From Nocardia asiatica NBRC 100129 (GTDB taxonomy: Bacteria; Actinomycetota; Actinomycetes; Mycobacteriales; Mycobacteriaceae): DNA of 61,975 nucleotides. This document shows positions 27,638-40,089 of the stretch, piece after piece. The notes beneath the pieces are model-generated. The model searched no databases, was not told where the DNA came from, and saw only the letters and a list, made by a program, of their open reading frames with translations. The DNA is taken from the NCBI RefSeq assembly GCF_000308415.1, contig NZ_BAFS01000194.1, forward strand, positions 1 to 61,975, in the 5' to 3' direction. The first letter of the stretch is position 1. Each line of letters opens with the position of its first letter. The position numbers were made by a program, and so were the translations under genes.

Positions 27638-28591
27638 ATGGCGGCGGATTCGCCGGACCGCGAATCGGCGGAGCACCGGGGCGAACCCCCGGACACCGCG
27701 ACCGAATCCCGCAAGTCCGAGAGCACGGACCAACCGGCGGGCAGCGCCGACGCCGCTCCCTCCGGCGCCGCCGCATCGCGCAGCGCCTCCGGAGACTCGG
27801 CCGCGGACGGCAACGCCGAAGAGCCGACCGCCGCCGATAACAACGCCGAGGACTCGGCCGCGGCGACTCCCCACAGCAACGCCGAGGAACGGGGCGCCAC
27901 TATCGACCCGAGCAATGCCGGAGAACTGACCCCCGACCAGAGTACGGCCGAAGAACCGACCGCCGACCAGGGCACCGCCACGGAACCGACCGCCGACGAG
28001 AGCGACGCCGAGGACTCGGTCGACGAGCCGGGCAACCCGCCCGAAGCGATTCCCGCACATCAGTACTCCCCCGCGATCATCGCGACCGCCGTGGCGCTTC
28101 CGGTCGTGCTCGTCGTCGCGGTCCTCGTGGCCGCCGTGCTCGCGCGTCGCGCTCCCGTGGAACGGGAACCGCTGGTGCTCGGTCCGGTCCCCGCCCCGGC
28201 GGCCGACGGCCCGGCCTGCGCCGCCCTGTTGCCCGCGCTGCCCGCGGAACTCGGTGAATTCACCAAATCGACGCTGGTCGAGCCCGCTCCGCCCGCCACC
28301 CGAGCGTGGCAGCGCGCCGAGGGCGGTGACGCGATCGTGCTGCGCTGCGGGCTGGATCGCCCACTGGAATTCCATCGCGCTTCGCCGTTGCAGGTCGTGA
28401 ACGGCGTGCAGTGGTTCGAGGTCCGCGACCAAACCGCCGAAGTGAGCACCTGGTTCGCGGTCGACCGGGCGACCTATGTGGCTTTCACCGTCCCCGACGG
28501 CTCCGGTCCGACGCCGCTGCAGGAGGTTTCCGACACCATCACCGCCCACCTCCCGGCCCAGCCGATCGACCCGGGTCCGCTGCCGAACTGA
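27638..28591 (+). CDS. DUF3515 membrane-anchored protein with acidic N-terminal extension
   Basis: Homologues such as Rv2980 have about 180 residues; this one has 317. The first 140 or so residues are a disordered, acidic, Ala/Glu/Thr/Asp-rich stretch with irregular repeats of the type AEEPTAD. One membrane segment follows (about 147-170, ATAVALPVVLVVAVLVAAVLA), then the DUF3515 domain with Cys residues in PACAALLPALP and VLRCGLD. The expected topology is a cytoplasmic tail and extracellular domain. The ATG at 27638 has AGAAAGGA 9 bases upstream. Function unknown. Confidence 0.85.
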   Translation: MAADSPDRESAEHRGEPPDTATESRKSESTDQPAGSADAAPSGAAASRSASGDSAADGNAEEPTAADNNAEDSAAATPHSNAEERGATIDPSNAGELTPDQSTAEEPTADQGTATEPTADESDAEDSVDEPGNPPEAIPAHQYSPAIIATAVALPVVLVVAVLVAAVLARRAPVEREPLVLGPVPAPAADGPACAALLPALPAELGEFTKSTLVEPAPPATRAWQRAEGGDAIVLRCGLDRPLEFHRASPLQVVNGVQWFEVRDQTAEVSTWFAVDRATYVAFTVPDGSGPTPLQEVSDTITAHLPAQPIDPGPLPN

Positions 28592-28691
28592 CGCGGAACT
28601 CAGGCCGTCCGGCACAGCACATCGAGGTCTCAGGTGACCGGCGATGTCGGCCCGGAGGAGCAACTGACGAAACTGTTGCGCCGTTCGAGTC

Positions 28692-29795
28692 CTACCGCAA
28701 TCCGGTGCCGCGGGCGAGCGCGGTTTCGATCAGGGTGGTGACCAGCGCGGCGTAATCGACGCCGGTGGCCTCCCACATGCGCGGGTACATGGAGATCGCG
28801 GTGAAACCGGGCATGGTGTTGATCTCGTTGATCACCGGCCCCTGCTCGGTGACGAAGAAATCGACCCTGGCCAGGCCCTGGCAGTCGAGAGCTCCGAACG
28901 CTCGTACGGCCAGTTCCCGGATCTGGTCGGACACCGCGTCGTCCAGCTTCGCTGGGACGTCGAACTCGCAGACGTCATCGAGGTATTTGGTGTCGAAGTC
29001 GTAGAACTCGGGGCCTGCGGCGGTGGTGCCGGTCTCCGGCATCCGGATCTCCGCCACCACGCTCGCCTCGACCCGGCCGTCCGGGTACTCCAGGACTCCG
29101 CACTCCACTTCGCGTCCGACGATGCCCGCTTCCACGATCACCTTCGGGTCGTGCCCGCGCGCCACGGCGATGGCCGCGTCCAACTCGTCCCAGTCGGTCA
29201 CCTTGGTGATGCCGATGGATGATCCGCCACGGGCCGGCTTGACGAACACCGGTAGCCCCAAGCGCAGCCGGTCCTGTTCGGCGACCGTGTCGGCGCCGGG
29301 CCGCAGCACCACCTGCACACCGATCGGCAGCCCCTCCGCAGCCAGCAGTTTCTTGGTGAATTCCTTGTCCATGCCCGCCGCGCTGGCCAGCACGCCGGGT
29401 CCGACATACGGAATTCCGGCCAGCTCCAGCATCCCCTGCAACGTGCCGTCCTCACCGAACGGTCCGTGCAGGATCGGGAACACCACGTCCACCGAGCCGA
29501 GAGCGGCGCCCGGATCGTCGAGCGCGATCAGCGCCCCCGAGCGGCTCGGGTCCGCGGCCAGGGTCAGCGCCGTGCCGGTGGCGTCGACCGACGGCAGGGC
29601 GCGATCGTGGATACCGAGCTCGGCCACATCCGAACCGCCGAGCACCCAGCGGCCCTCCGCGGTGATGCCGATCGGCACCACCTCGTACTTCTCCGGATCC
29701 AGGTGGCGCAGCACGCTGCCGGCCGATACGCAGGACACGGCGTGCTCGTTACTGCGCCCGCCGAACACCACAGCCACCCTGATCCGGTTCGTCAT
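28692..29795 (-). CDS. ddl: D-alanine--D-alanine ligase
   Basis: Joins two D-alanines for peptidoglycan. The 367-residue ATP-grasp enzyme shows [14 protein letters not shown] at the N-terminus, [12 protein letters not shown] for ATP binding and the C-terminal metal-binding [12 protein letters not shown]. The sequence has no obvious D-lactate-type changes, but that cannot be judged without alignment. ATG 29795 gives the standard N-terminus; upstream codons in frame are rejected. gpsA lies upstream on the same strand (87-base gap), matching Rv2981c-Rv2982c. Confidence 0.95.
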   Translation of the reverse strand: MTNRIRVAVVFGGRSNEHAVSCVSAGSVLRHLDPEKYEVVPIGITAEGRWVLGGSDVAELGIHDRALPSVDATGTALTLAADPSRSGALIALDDPGAALGSVDVVFPILHGPFGEDGTLQGMLELAGIPYVGPGVLASAAGMDKEFTKKLLAAEGLPIGVQVVLRPGADTVAEQDRLRLGLPVFVKPARGGSSIGITKVTDWDELDAAIAVARGHDPKVIVEAGIVGREVECGVLEYPDGRVEASVVAEIRMPETGTTAAGPEFYDFDTKYLDDVCEFDVPAKLDDAVSDQIRELAVRAFGALDCQGLARVDFFVTEQGPVINEINTMPGFTAISMYPRMWEATGVDYAALVTTLIETALARGTGLR

Positions 29796-29882
29796 GCTCC
29801 GAACCGTACCCGTTTCGGTGCGCACTCCCACGGCTGACCGTCCCGGACAGTGCGGCCCGCGCCGCTGGCGGCCGGAGCCGGA

Positions 29883-30878
29883 TCACTCCGGCTTCATCCG
29901 CCGCCCGAGCAGGTTGCCGACGGCTTCGCGCACGGAGAGCCCTTCGTGGCAGACCTGGTGCACCGAAGTGGTCAACGGCATCTCCACCCCGTGCCGCTCG
30001 GCCAGCGCGCGTACCGATGTGCAGGACTTCACACCCTCGGCCACCTGCCCATGAGTGGCCGACTGGGCGGCTTCCATGGACCCGCCCGCACCGAGCACAT
30101 GACCGAAGGACCGGTTTCGCGACAGCGGCGAGGTGCAGGTGGCGACCAGATCCCCGACGCCGGCCAGTCCGGCCAGGGTGACCGGCTCCGCGCCCAGGGC
30201 CACACCGAGCCGGATGATCTCGGCCAGGCCGCGGGTGATCAGGCTGGCGATCGAGTTGTCACCCAAGCCCATTCCCGACGCGATGCCGCAGGCGAGCGCG
30301 ATGACGTTCTTGCACGCGCCGCCGATCTCGCAGCCGACCACGTCGGTGTTGGTGTAGGGCCGGAAATATCCGGTCGCGCAGGCGTGCTGCACCGCGACCG
30401 CGCGGGCCTCGTCCGAGCAGGCGACCACGGTCGCGGCGGGCTGGCCCACCGCGATCTCGCGCGCCAGATTGGGCCCGGACAGCACCGCGATCCGGCTCTC
30501 GTCGGCCCCGGCGACCTCCCCGATGACCTGGCTCATCCGCAGCAGCGTGCCGGTCTCGATCCCTTTGGCCAGGCTCAGCAGCGTGGCATCGGCCGGGATC
30601 AATCCCTTCCACTCCGCGAGGTTCGCGCGCAGCGACTGCGACGGCACCGCCAGCACCACGATGTCGGCCCGTTCCAGCGCCACCGCGGGGTCATGGGTCG
30701 CGGCGATCGGCGGCAGCGGAATATCCGACAGGTAATCGGGATTGCGATGTTCGGAGGCCAGCGTCGCGGCGACCTCGGGCCGCCGGGCCCAGATGGTGAC
30801 CTCCGTCCCCGCGTCCGCCAACACCTTCGCGAACGCGGTGCCCCATGATCCCGCGCCCAGCACTGCCGCCCTCGTCAT
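29883..30878 (-). CDS. gpsA: NAD(P)H-dependent glycerol-3-phosphate dehydrogenase
   Basis: Reduces dihydroxyacetone phosphate to glycerol-3-phosphate for phospholipids. The 331 residues include GxGxxG as [11 protein letters not shown], the catalytic-site strand [18 protein letters not shown] (with the active Lys in GGACKNV), and [19 protein letters not shown]. It is divergent from fbiD with only a 31-base gap, so promoters of the two must overlap. Confidence 0.96.
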   Translation of the reverse strand: MTRAAVLGAGSWGTAFAKVLADAGTEVTIWARRPEVAATLASEHRNPDYLSDIPLPPIAATHDPAVALERADIVVLAVPSQSLRANLAEWKGLIPADATLLSLAKGIETGTLLRMSQVIGEVAGADESRIAVLSGPNLAREIAVGQPAATVVACSDEARAVAVQHACATGYFRPYTNTDVVGCEIGGACKNVIALACGIASGMGLGDNSIASLITRGLAEIIRLGVALGAEPVTLAGLAGVGDLVATCTSPLSRNRSFGHVLGAGGSMEAAQSATHGQVAEGVKSCTSVRALAERHGVEMPLTTSVHQVCHEGLSVREAVGNLLGRRMKPE

Positions 30879-30909
30879 CAGCCCAATATGCCATGGAAGG
30901 ATTGCTCGC

Positions 30910-31593
30910 ATGCGCCCGCACGCCGTGCATGCCGTGATCGCGGTCAAGAGCCTCGATCGGGCCAAGAGCAGACTGGCCGACCGGCTGCGCCCGGAGCACC
31001 GGGCCCGGCTGGTGCTGGCGATGCTCGCCGACACCGTCACCGCCACCGCGGCGGTCGGCGAAGTCGTGTCGGTCACCGTCGTCACGCCCGACCCGGCGGT
31101 CGCCGAGCTGGCGCGCACCCTCGGCGCCGACGTGCATCCGGAACCGCGGCAGCCGCACGCCGACGGCCTGAACGTCGCCCTGGCCGCCACCGCCGACGCG
31201 TTGCGCCGGGCGAACGGCCCGATCGACCTGCTCGCTCTGCAAGCCGATCTGCCCGCGCTGCGTCCGGAGGAATTGTCGGACATGCTCGCCGCCGCTCCCC
31301 GCGGACTGCGCTCGATCGTGGTCGACCACGAAGGCAGCGGCACCGCCGCGCTCGTGGTGCGCGACCCGGCAGCCGCGCTCGACCCCCGCTTCGGTCCCGG
31401 GTCGGCGCGCAGCCACAGGGAAGCGGGCGCGGTCGATCTCGGCGGAGACTGGCCGGGACTGCGCCTGGACGTGGACACCGCCGACGATCTGGACCGCGCG
31501 GTGGCGCTCGGAGCCGGGAACGCCACCCGTGCTGTCCTGCACGACATCGGCTGGCCGGGCGGCGTTCACGAACCCGTTCCACACGTGTGCTAG
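30910..31593 (+). CDS. fbiD: Phosphoenolpyruvate guanylyltransferase (F420 biosynthesis)
   Basis: The 227-residue protein matches the CofC/FbiD nucleotidyltransferase family: N-terminal [18 protein letters not shown] with the nucleotide-binding Lys/Ser, and [12 protein letters not shown] in the middle. In actinobacteria FbiD activates phosphoenolpyruvate with GTP in the first step of coenzyme F420 assembly. The start ATG 30910 has AAGGA about 9 bases upstream. The organism should therefore make F420. Confidence 0.92.
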   Translation: MRPHAVHAVIAVKSLDRAKSRLADRLRPEHRARLVLAMLADTVTATAAVGEVVSVTVVTPDPAVAELARTLGADVHPEPRQPHADGLNVALAATADALRRANGPIDLLALQADLPALRPEELSDMLAAAPRGLRSIVVDHEGSGTAALVVRDPAAALDPRFGPGSARSHREAGAVDLGGDWPGLRLDVDTADDLDRAVALGAGNATRAVLHDIGWPGGVHEPVPHVC

Positions 31594-31676
31594 CAGGTCG
31601 CCATGGTGGCGTGAGACACACATCAATCACGGTCGCAGGATGCACACCGGGTGTCCGGTAAGGGATGATCGGTGGC

Positions 31677-33832
<2,156 letters not shown>

Positions 33833-33836
<4 letters not shown>

Positions 33837-34798
33837 ACGCCACAACGGGGTTCGAACAGGCGGGGGGCCCGTTCTGGGATCCCCGCGTCACCGCAAACAT
33901 CCACGCCGCGGGCGCAGTGCTGTGGCGCGCGTCGGCCGGGGGCGCGATCGAGATAGCGCTCGTCCACCGGCCCAAGTACGCGGATTGGTCATTGCCGAAG
34001 GGGAAGCTCGACCCGGGTGAGACACCGATCCTGGCCGCGGTCCGCGAAGTCCGCGAGGAGACCGGGCTGGAGTCCAGGCTGGGCCGCTACCTGGGTCACG
34101 TGACCTACCCGATTCCGGGACACCGCAAGCTGAAGCGGGTCGACTACTGGGCCGCCGAGGTGGTGGGCGGGGAGTTCACCGCCAATTCCGAGGTCGACCT
34201 ACTCACCTGGCACCCCCTGGACCGGGTGATGGACCAGCTGTCGTATCCGATGGATCGTCAGGTGGTGCGCGCCTTCACCCGGCTGCCAGCCCGCACCGAC
34301 ACGCTGCTGCTCGTGCGGCATGCCAAAGCCGGCCGCAGGGACCGCTACAACGGTCCCGACGACGACCAGCGTCCGCTCGACCGCGACGGCGAGGTACAGG
34401 CGCGGGCACTGGTGCCGAATCTCTTGGCGTTCGGCGCATCCGAGGTCTATTCGGCGGATCCGCTGCGCTGCGTGCAGACCGTAGCGCCACTCGCGGACAA
34501 GCTCGGCGTCGAAATCGGCATGGAGCCTTTGTTTTCCGAGTCCGGGTACGCCGAACACCCCGGCGAGGCCGGGGAACGTCTTCGAGCCCTGGTGTCCGAC
34601 AGTGCCATTCGCGTCGTCTGCAGTCAGGGCAAGGTGATCCCGGATCTGCTGAAGGGGCTGGCCGAACGCGACGGCCTCGCGCTGCCGTCGGCGCGCAATC
34701 GCAAGGGCAGTGTGTGGGTGCTGTCGTTCGCCGGCCAGCGTTTGGTGGCCGCCGACCATCTGGATAGATCGCTGTCAGCCTACGTCGCGCCGTCCTGA
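33833..34798 (+). CDS. mutT1: Two-domain NUDIX hydrolase / histidine phosphatase (MutT1)
   Basis: Mycobacterial MutT1 hydrolyses 8-oxo-GTP and diadenosine polyphosphates. The 321-residue protein keeps both domains: NUDIX box [23 protein letters not shown] (starts about residue 57) and a phosphoglycerate-mutase-like domain starting [10 protein letters not shown] (about 160) with the catalytic His. The start GTG overlaps the ppk stop, so the two are translationally coupled, the same order as Rv2984-Rv2985. Confidence 0.93.
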
Positions 34799-34904
34799 TA
34801 CTCGGGCAGCGGGGCCGTCACCCCGCGCGTCGGCGGGCGGCCGCACACGTCGATCGACCGCGGCGAGCCGCGGCCGTGCGGTCACGATAGGCGGGCAGGC
34901 GAAA

Positions 34905-34931
34905 ACGGCCCCGGGTGTCTCCCGGGGCCGT
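34905..34931. terminator. Bidirectional terminator between mutT1 and hupB
   Basis: A perfect 11-bp stem (ACGGCCCCGGG with CCCGGGGCCGT) around a 5-base loop lies in the gap between the convergent mutT1 and hupB. It is flanked by A's on one side and T's on the other, so it can serve both genes. Confidence 0.85.
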
Positions 34932-35001
34932 CTCGACGTTTCAGCGAATGGGCCCAGTCGTGGGGCCGCGCATTCGGCGCCGATCCGGCGGTGGCTCGAG
35001 A

Positions 35002-35661
35002 TCAGCGGGCTCGACGAGCCGGGGCCTTCTTGGCCGCGGTCTTCTTCGCAGGTGCCTTCTTGGCGGCGGTCTTCTTGGCGGCGGTGGACTTGGCCGCCGT
35101 GGCCTTGGTGGCCGTCTTCTTGGCCGGAGCCTTCTTCGCGACCGCGGCCTTCTTCGCGGGCGCCTTCTTCGCAGCGGTCTTGGTGGCGGTCGTCTTGCGC
35201 GCGGTGGTCTTCGCCGGGGCCTTGGCGGCGGCCTTGCGGGCCGTGCTCTTGGCGGGCGCCTTGGTCGGCGTCGACTTCTTGGCGGCGGTCTTCTTGGCCG
35301 CCGTCTTCTTCGCCGCCGCCTTCTTCGCGGCCACCGGCGCATTCACCCCACGCTTGACGGCGGGGCCGGTCGCGGCCAGTTTCTGCTTACCCGCGATCAC
35401 CGCCTTGAACTGAGCGCCGGGGCGGAACGCGGGCACCGAAGTGGGCTTGACCTTCACGGTTTCGCCGGTACGCGGATTCCGAGCGACGCGAGCCGCCCTC
35501 TTACGCTGTTCGAACACACCGAATCCGGTGATTGTGACGCTCTGACCCTTGTGCACCGCGCGCACGATGGTGTCGACCACATGCTCGACTGCCGCGGTGG
35601 CCGTGCGCCTGTCCGTACCCAACTTTTCGGTCAGAACGTCGATCAGTTCCGCCTTGTTCAT
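35002..35661 (-). CDS. hupB: HU-type nucleoid protein with Lys/Ala-rich tail (HupB/MDP1)
   Basis: Residues 1-90 form a normal HU fold ([37 protein letters not shown]). After about residue 105 comes a histone-H1-like tail of some 110 residues built from KKTAAKK, KKAPAKK and PAKSTARK repeats, the mark of actinobacterial HupB. It compacts DNA and is linked to iron homeostasis and dormancy in mycobacteria. The first 90 codons use more A/T at third positions than the surrounding genes. GGAGG lies upstream of the ATG. Confidence 0.96.
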   Translation of the reverse strand: MNKAELIDVLTEKLGTDRRTATAAVEHVVDTIVRAVHKGQSVTITGFGVFEQRKRAARVARNPRTGETVKVKPTSVPAFRPGAQFKAVIAGKQKLAATGPAVKRGVNAPVAAKKAAAKKTAAKKTAAKKSTPTKAPAKSTARKAAAKAPAKTTARKTTATKTAAKKAPAKKAAVAKKAPAKKTATKATAAKSTAAKKTAAKKAPAKKTAAKKAPARRAR

Positions 35662-35817
35662 TGAATCCTCCGCAGACTAATGGCCCGTCGTCGGACCGAC
35701 TAGGTACCACGGTAAACCCACTTTGGGCAAGAGTCTATGTGCCACGCCAAAATTCATGTGGTTTAGCACACGTCCAGCTACCGCCACTACAGTCACTCAG
35801 CTAACCGCCAAGGGTGA

Positions 35818-36426
35818 TTACGTCTGCGAAATATGTGCCGGGAGGGTGGTGGGTTTCCATGTTGGCCTTGCCTTTTCGAACCGGGAGATCGCGTCCTCCT
35901 GGCGGAGGGTCAGCCCGATGTCATCCAATCCTTCCAGCAGACGCCACCTGGTGTAGTCATCAATATCGAACGGCAACACGACGGTTCCGGCCGTCACTGT
36001 GCGCGCCTCGAGATCCACAACCAATTCCAAGCCGGGCTGTTCCTCGAGCAACTTCCAGAGCATTTCGACATCGTTCTGTGACATCTGAGCGGCCACCAGA
36101 CCGCCCTTGCCCGCATTGCCGCGGAAGATGTCGGCGAACCGGGATGAGATGACCACCCGAAAGCCGTAGTCCGACAGCGCCCAAACAGCGTGCTCACGGG
36201 ACGATCCGGTACCGAAATCCGGGCCGGCCACCAACACACTACCGCTGTTGTACGGCGCCACGTTGAGAATGAAGTCGGGATCCGCCCGCCATGCGGCGAA
36301 CAACCCGTCCTCGAATCCGGTCCGGGTCACCCGCTTGAGGTAGACCGCCGGGATGATCTGATCGGTGTCGACATTGGAGCGGCGCAGCGGCACCCCGATG
36401 CCCTTGTGCACGGTGAAGGCTTCCAT
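35818..36426 (-). CDS. leuD: 3-isopropylmalate dehydratase small subunit
   Basis: With LeuC, isomerises 2-isopropylmalate to 3-isopropylmalate in leucine synthesis. The 202 residues show the swivel-domain motifs [15 protein letters not shown] and [15 protein letters not shown]. It follows leuC by 40 bases. Third-position G/C is visibly lower than in flanking genes (many ATT, GTT, TTG and GAA codons, and a TAA stop), see the findings. Confidence 0.97.
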   Translation of the reverse strand: MEAFTVHKGIGVPLRRSNVDTDQIIPAVYLKRVTRTGFEDGLFAAWRADPDFILNVAPYNSGSVLVAGPDFGTGSSREHAVWALSDYGFRVVISSRFADIFRGNAGKGGLVAAQMSQNDVEMLWKLLEEQPGLELVVDLEARTVTAGTVVLPFDIDDYTRWRLLEGLDDIGLTLRQEDAISRFEKARPTWKPTTLPAHISQT

Positions 36427-36466
36427 TACGAATCTCCTGGGTTTGTTTGCGGGAATCAGGGGGCCG

Positions 36467-37888
36467 TCAGGCCAGATCCGCAGGCGAGGACAGTGTTCCG
36501 CGGACCGCCGTCGCGGCCGCTACAAGGGGAGAAACCAGGTGCGTACGGCCGCCTTTGCCCTGCCTGCCCTCGAAGTTGCGGTTCGAGGTGGACGCGCAAC
36601 GCTGGCCCGGATCGAGCTGGTCCGGATTCATTCCCAGGCACATTGAGCAGCCCGCCTGCCGCCATTCGGCGCCCGCCGCGGTGAAAATCTCACCCAGTCC
36701 TTCTTTTTCCGCCTGTGCGCGAACCCGCATCGACCCCGGTACAACCAACATTCGCACGCCGTCGGCGACATGACGTCCCTTCAAAATCCCGGCCACCGCA
36801 CGCAAATCCTCAATGCGTCCGTTGGTGCACGAACCGACGAATACGGTGTCGATCGGTACTTCCCGAAGCGGAGTACCCGGCTCCAAGTCCATGTAACGCA
36901 GAGCTTTCTCCGCGGACTCGCGGGCCACCTCGTCGGCGATGGCGGCCGGGTCGGGCACGGCCTCGCCCAGCGGGGCGCCCTGGCCCGGGTTGGTGCCCCA
37001 GGTGACGAACGGGGTGAGCTGGGTGGCGTCGATGTGCACCTCGGCGTCGAAAGCGGCGCCCTCGTCGGTCTTCAGCGCCTCCCAGGCGGCCACCGCGGCG
37101 TCCCAGTCGGCTCCCTGCGGGGCGTGCGGCCGTCCTTCGAGGAATTCGTAGGTCGTCTCGTCCGGCGCGATCATGCCGGCCCGGGCGCCCGCCTCGATGG
37201 ACATGTTGCAGATCGTCATTCGGGCCTCCATCGACATGGCCCGGATGGCCTCGCCGCGGTACTCCAGCACGTAGCCCTGGCCGCCGCCGGTGCCGATCTT
37301 CGCGATGACAGCCAGGATCAGGTCCTTGCTCGTCACGCCCGCGGGCAGGACGCCGTCCACGGTGATCGCCATGGTCTTGAACGGGCGCAGCGAGAGCGTC
37401 TGGGTGGCAAGCACATGTTCGACCTCGGAGGTGCCGATGCCCATCGCCAGCGCGCCGAACGCGCCGTGCGTCGAGGTGTGGCTGTCGCCGCAGACCACCG
37501 TCATCCCGGGCTGGGTCAGGCCCAGCTGCGGCCCGACCACGTGCACGATGCCCTGATCCAGGTCGCCCATCGGGTGCAGCCGCACACCGAATTCCGCGCA
37601 GTTGCGCCGCAGCGTCTCCACCTGGGTGCGCGAGACCGGGTCGGCGATCGGTTTGTCGATGTCGATCGTCGGCACGTTGTGGTCCTCGGTCGCGATCGTG
37701 AGATCCGGCCTGCGCACCGGCCTGCCCGCGGCACGCAGCCCGTCGAAGGCCTGCGGACTGGTCACCTCGTGCACCAGATGCAGGTCGATGTAGATGAGGT
37801 CCGGTTCGCGCGAGGCACCCTCGCCCTCCCCGCGAGCGACGACATGCTGGTCCCACACCTTCTCGGCCAGCGTGCGCGGTTGGGCCAT
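36467..37888 (-). CDS. leuC: 3-isopropylmalate dehydratase large subunit
   Basis: The 473-residue aconitase-family subunit has [18 protein letters not shown], and the Fe-S cysteines are visible in GSCTNGR and CSMCLG. The length agrees with the family. Codon usage is strongly G/C-biased in the first two thirds and noticeably less so after about 36,880 (towards its 3' end). A divergent IclR regulator lies 155 bases upstream, the NdgR/LeuR arrangement that controls leuCD in actinobacteria. Confidence 0.97.
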   Translation of the reverse strand: MAQPRTLAEKVWDQHVVARGEGEGASREPDLIYIDLHLVHEVTSPQAFDGLRAAGRPVRRPDLTIATEDHNVPTIDIDKPIADPVSRTQVETLRRNCAEFGVRLHPMGDLDQGIVHVVGPQLGLTQPGMTVVCGDSHTSTHGAFGALAMGIGTSEVEHVLATQTLSLRPFKTMAITVDGVLPAGVTSKDLILAVIAKIGTGGGQGYVLEYRGEAIRAMSMEARMTICNMSIEAGARAGMIAPDETTYEFLEGRPHAPQGADWDAAVAAWEALKTDEGAAFDAEVHIDATQLTPFVTWGTNPGQGAPLGEAVPDPAAIADEVARESAEKALRYMDLEPGTPLREVPIDTVFVGSCTNGRIEDLRAVAGILKGRHVADGVRMLVVPGSMRVRAQAEKEGLGEIFTAAGAEWRQAGCSMCLGMNPDQLDPGQRCASTSNRNFEGRQGKGGRTHLVSPLVAAATAVRGTLSSPADLA

Positions 37889-38031
37889 GTTCGATCACCT
37901 TTCGGACGAAGCAGCCGTTCCGCGATCTGGACTCCGACGCGGCGACGGTTGCACAGGTTGTGATGACTGCGCCTGGTCGGAACGCTGAAGAGGGTGATCC
38001 GCTACTGTGGATTTCTCAACATTCGAGACGC

Positions 38032-38037
38032 TAGTAT
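38032..38037 (+). promoter_or_regulatory. Probable -10 element of the IclR regulator gene
   Basis: TAGTAT ends 6 bases before the ATG at 38044, which places transcription start at or next to the start codon. The transcript would be leaderless, which also explains the lack of a ribosome site. Confidence 0.5.
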
Positions 38038-38043
38038 CGTTCT

Positions 38044-38745
38044 ATGAGACAGCATAGCGGCATCGGCGTCCTCGACAAAGCAGTGGCGGTCCTGTACGCC
38101 GTAGCCGAGCATCCCTCGGGTCTCAACGAGCTGTGCGCGCGCACCGGCCTGCCCCGCGCCACCGCACACCGCCTCGCCGTCGGCCTGGAAGTGCATCGCC
38201 TGCTCGCTCGCGACAGCAACGGCACCTGGCGGCCCGGCCCCGCCCTCGCCGAACTCGCCACCAGCGCCGATGACCCGCTACTGGAGGCGGCGTCGGTCAT
38301 CCTCCCGCGGCTGCGCGAGATCACCGGCGAAAGCGTTCAGCTCTACTGCCGCGACGGCAACGCCCGCGTCTGCGTCGCGGCGCTCGAACCCCCGGTCGGA
38401 CTGCGCGACACGGTGCCGATCGGGGCGCGGCTGCCGCTCACCGCGGGCTCGGCGGCCAAAGTGCTGCTGGCGTGGGCCGACCCGGAACTGCAGCGCACCA
38501 TCCTGGCCGACGCGGTGTTCGGCGAGCGCGCGCTGTCCGAGGTACGCAAGCGCGGGTGGGCGCAGAGCGCCGCCGAGCGCGCGGCCGGCGTGGCCAGCGT
38601 CTCGGCGCCGGTGCGCGATGCCGGGGGCGCCGTTGTCGCGGCCGTGTCGGTGTCCGGGCCGATCGATCGGATGGGCCGCAGGCCCGGCGCCCGATGGGCG
38701 GCGGACCTGGTCGCGGCCGCCGAGGCCCTGCACAAGCGCCTGTAA
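38044..38745 (+). CDS. IclR-family regulator of leucine genes (NdgR/LeuR-like)
   Basis: The 233-residue protein has a winged helix-turn-helix (about 10-65, GLNELCARTGLPRATAHRLAVGL) and an IclR effector domain (about 80-230, with VGLRDTVPIGARLPLTAGSAAKVLLA and SAPVRDAGGAVVAAVSVSGP). Its position divergent from leuC corresponds to Rv2989 and to NdgR of Streptomyces, which regulate branched-chain amino acid synthesis. Control of leuCD is inferred from that context. Confidence 0.9.
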   Translation: MRQHSGIGVLDKAVAVLYAVAEHPSGLNELCARTGLPRATAHRLAVGLEVHRLLARDSNGTWRPGPALAELATSADDPLLEAASVILPRLREITGESVQLYCRDGNARVCVAALEPPVGLRDTVPIGARLPLTAGSAAKVLLAWADPELQRTILADAVFGERALSEVRKRGWAQSAAERAAGVASVSAPVRDAGGAVVAAVSVSGPIDRMGRRPGARWAADLVAAAEALHKRL

Positions 38746-38778
38746 CATGTTTCAGTTCGGACTCTCTACAGTGGGCCC

Positions 38779-39279
38779 ATGGGAGTCAATCAACGGGCAC
38801 AGATCGTGATGTCCGACACCGAGATCACCGAGTTCTTGCAGCGCAGCCGGATCGCGACGCTGGCGACCATCGGCCCGAAGGGCACGCCGCACCTGACCGC
38901 GATGTGGTACGCGCTCATCGACGGCGAGATCTGGTTCGAGACCAAGGCCAAATCGCAGAAGGCGGTGAATCTGCGCCGCGATCCCCGGGTCACCTGCATG
39001 GTCGAGGCGGGCCGAACCTATGACCAGCTCCGGGGCGTGTCGATCGAGGGCCGCGCCGAGATCATCGAGGACGCCGAGAAACTCTTCGCCGTCGGGGTGA
39101 GCGTCTGGGAGCGCTACAACGGCCCCTACAGCGAGCAGGTGCGGCCGATGGTGGAGGCCATGCTGCACAAACGGGTCGCCGTCCGGGTCGTGCCCGAGCG
39201 CCTGCGCAGCTGGGATCATCGCAAACTCGGCCTGCCCGCCATGCCGCTCGCGGGCAGCACCGCGCAGGCGCTGGACTGA
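38779..39279 (+). CDS. PPOX/FDOR-class flavin or F420-binding protein
   Basis: The 166-residue protein has the split beta-barrel pattern: IATLATIGPKGTPHLTAMWY, then 'IWFETKAKSQKAVNLRRDPRVTCMVE', and 'VSIEGRAEII'. The KAVNLRRDPRV stretch is typical of F420H2-dependent FDOR-B members such as Rv2991, its positional counterpart. The organism has fbiD, consistent with F420 use; the substrate is unknown. A TACAGT box ends 7 bases before the ATG, so the mRNA may be leaderless; an in-frame ATG at 38809 is an alternative. Confidence 0.85.
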   Translation: MGVNQRAQIVMSDTEITEFLQRSRIATLATIGPKGTPHLTAMWYALIDGEIWFETKAKSQKAVNLRRDPRVTCMVEAGRTYDQLRGVSIEGRAEIIEDAEKLFAVGVSVWERYNGPYSEQVRPMVEAMLHKRVAVRVVPERLRSWDHRKLGLPAMPLAGSTAQALD

Positions 39280-39426
39280 CCTCGGCGCGCGCCGGCCGCG
39301 CGGCGCGCCGAAATGCAACTGACACAACCGCCTCGCACCGGCTAGCGTCGGGGTGTTCGACAGCAACCGGCCGGGCACCGGCGCCCGCGAGGACGCGCCG
39401 CGCGGCCGCGACGACGAGGAGCAGCG

Positions 39427-39606
39427 ATGGCGGATTCGGGTAAGTCCAACGGCGCCGACGAGGTGAAGCGCAAGTTCCGGGAGGCACTGGAGCGCAAGAA
39501 CCAGCAGAACGCACGCGCGGCCGACCACCTCGACGGACGGTCGAAGGCGTCCGCGGCGCACTCCGCGGTCGGCCACAAGCGGGAATTCCGGCGTAAGAGC
39601 GGCTAG
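39427..39606 (+). CDS. DUF5302 small protein
   Basis: The 59-residue, highly charged protein has the DUF5302 pattern: an acidic start, VKRKFREALERKNQQ helix and a basic end (GHKREFRRKSG). It lacks membrane segments and Cys. GAGGAG lies 6 bases upstream of the ATG and a strong terminator follows, both supporting a real, separate gene. Small proteins of this kind are common in actinobacteria and have no known function. Confidence 0.85.
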   Translation: MADSGKSNGADEVKRKFREALERKNQQNARAADHLDGRSKASAAHSAVGHKREFRRKSG

Positions 39607-39621
39607 TCCGCGCAGCCGCCG

Positions 39622-39651
39622 AGGCCCTCCGGCAAGATCGCTGGAGGGCCT
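39622..39651 (+). terminator. Terminator after the DUF5302 gene
   Basis: AGGCCCTCC pairs with GGAGGGCCT around a 12-base loop, followed by a T-rich tract (TTTCCTTTT), a textbook intrinsic terminator. Confidence 0.85.
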
Positions 39652-39870
39652 TTCCTTTTGCCTCGGCCAGCCGGTGTGGCCGGGCCGCCCGACCTCGGTG
39701 GAGTAGCTCGACAGTCGATGAGCCGTGCTACCCGGCGCCTGCAATCCGGCCACAGCGCTACCCAAGTCGCCCGGCACGGTGCTGCCGCTGGTTACGCCGC
39801 GCAGGTGCCATTCGCGGCCGAACCGCGTCGGCTCGTGTTCGCGGTCGAGGGCGTTCGACCCAGCTCCACC

Positions 39871-39966
39871 GGCCGGTGGAGCACGTCGCGGGCAATGCGC
39901 GACCGGCTGCGTTCCCGTGGCCGGTCGAGCACGTCATGGGCGAGGCGCGACCGGTCGCGTTCCGGC
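39871..39966. repeat. 48-bp imperfect tandem duplication
   Basis: Two 48-bp units lie head to tail (39871-39918, 39919-39966). Both start GGCCGGT and share GAGCACGTC and GCGCGACCGG; about ten positions differ. The period is divisible by three, but no supported gene spans them. Confidence 0.8.
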
Positions 39967-40089
39967 GACCGACAAGCTACGGCGTTCTGATCGTCGCATC
40001 CGCGCGGTGGCGAGTTCTCCGGTCGCCCGGCGTGGTCGGAGGACGCTCATCGAGTCTCGTGGCCGCAGTGGACCACCAACGACCAAGCT

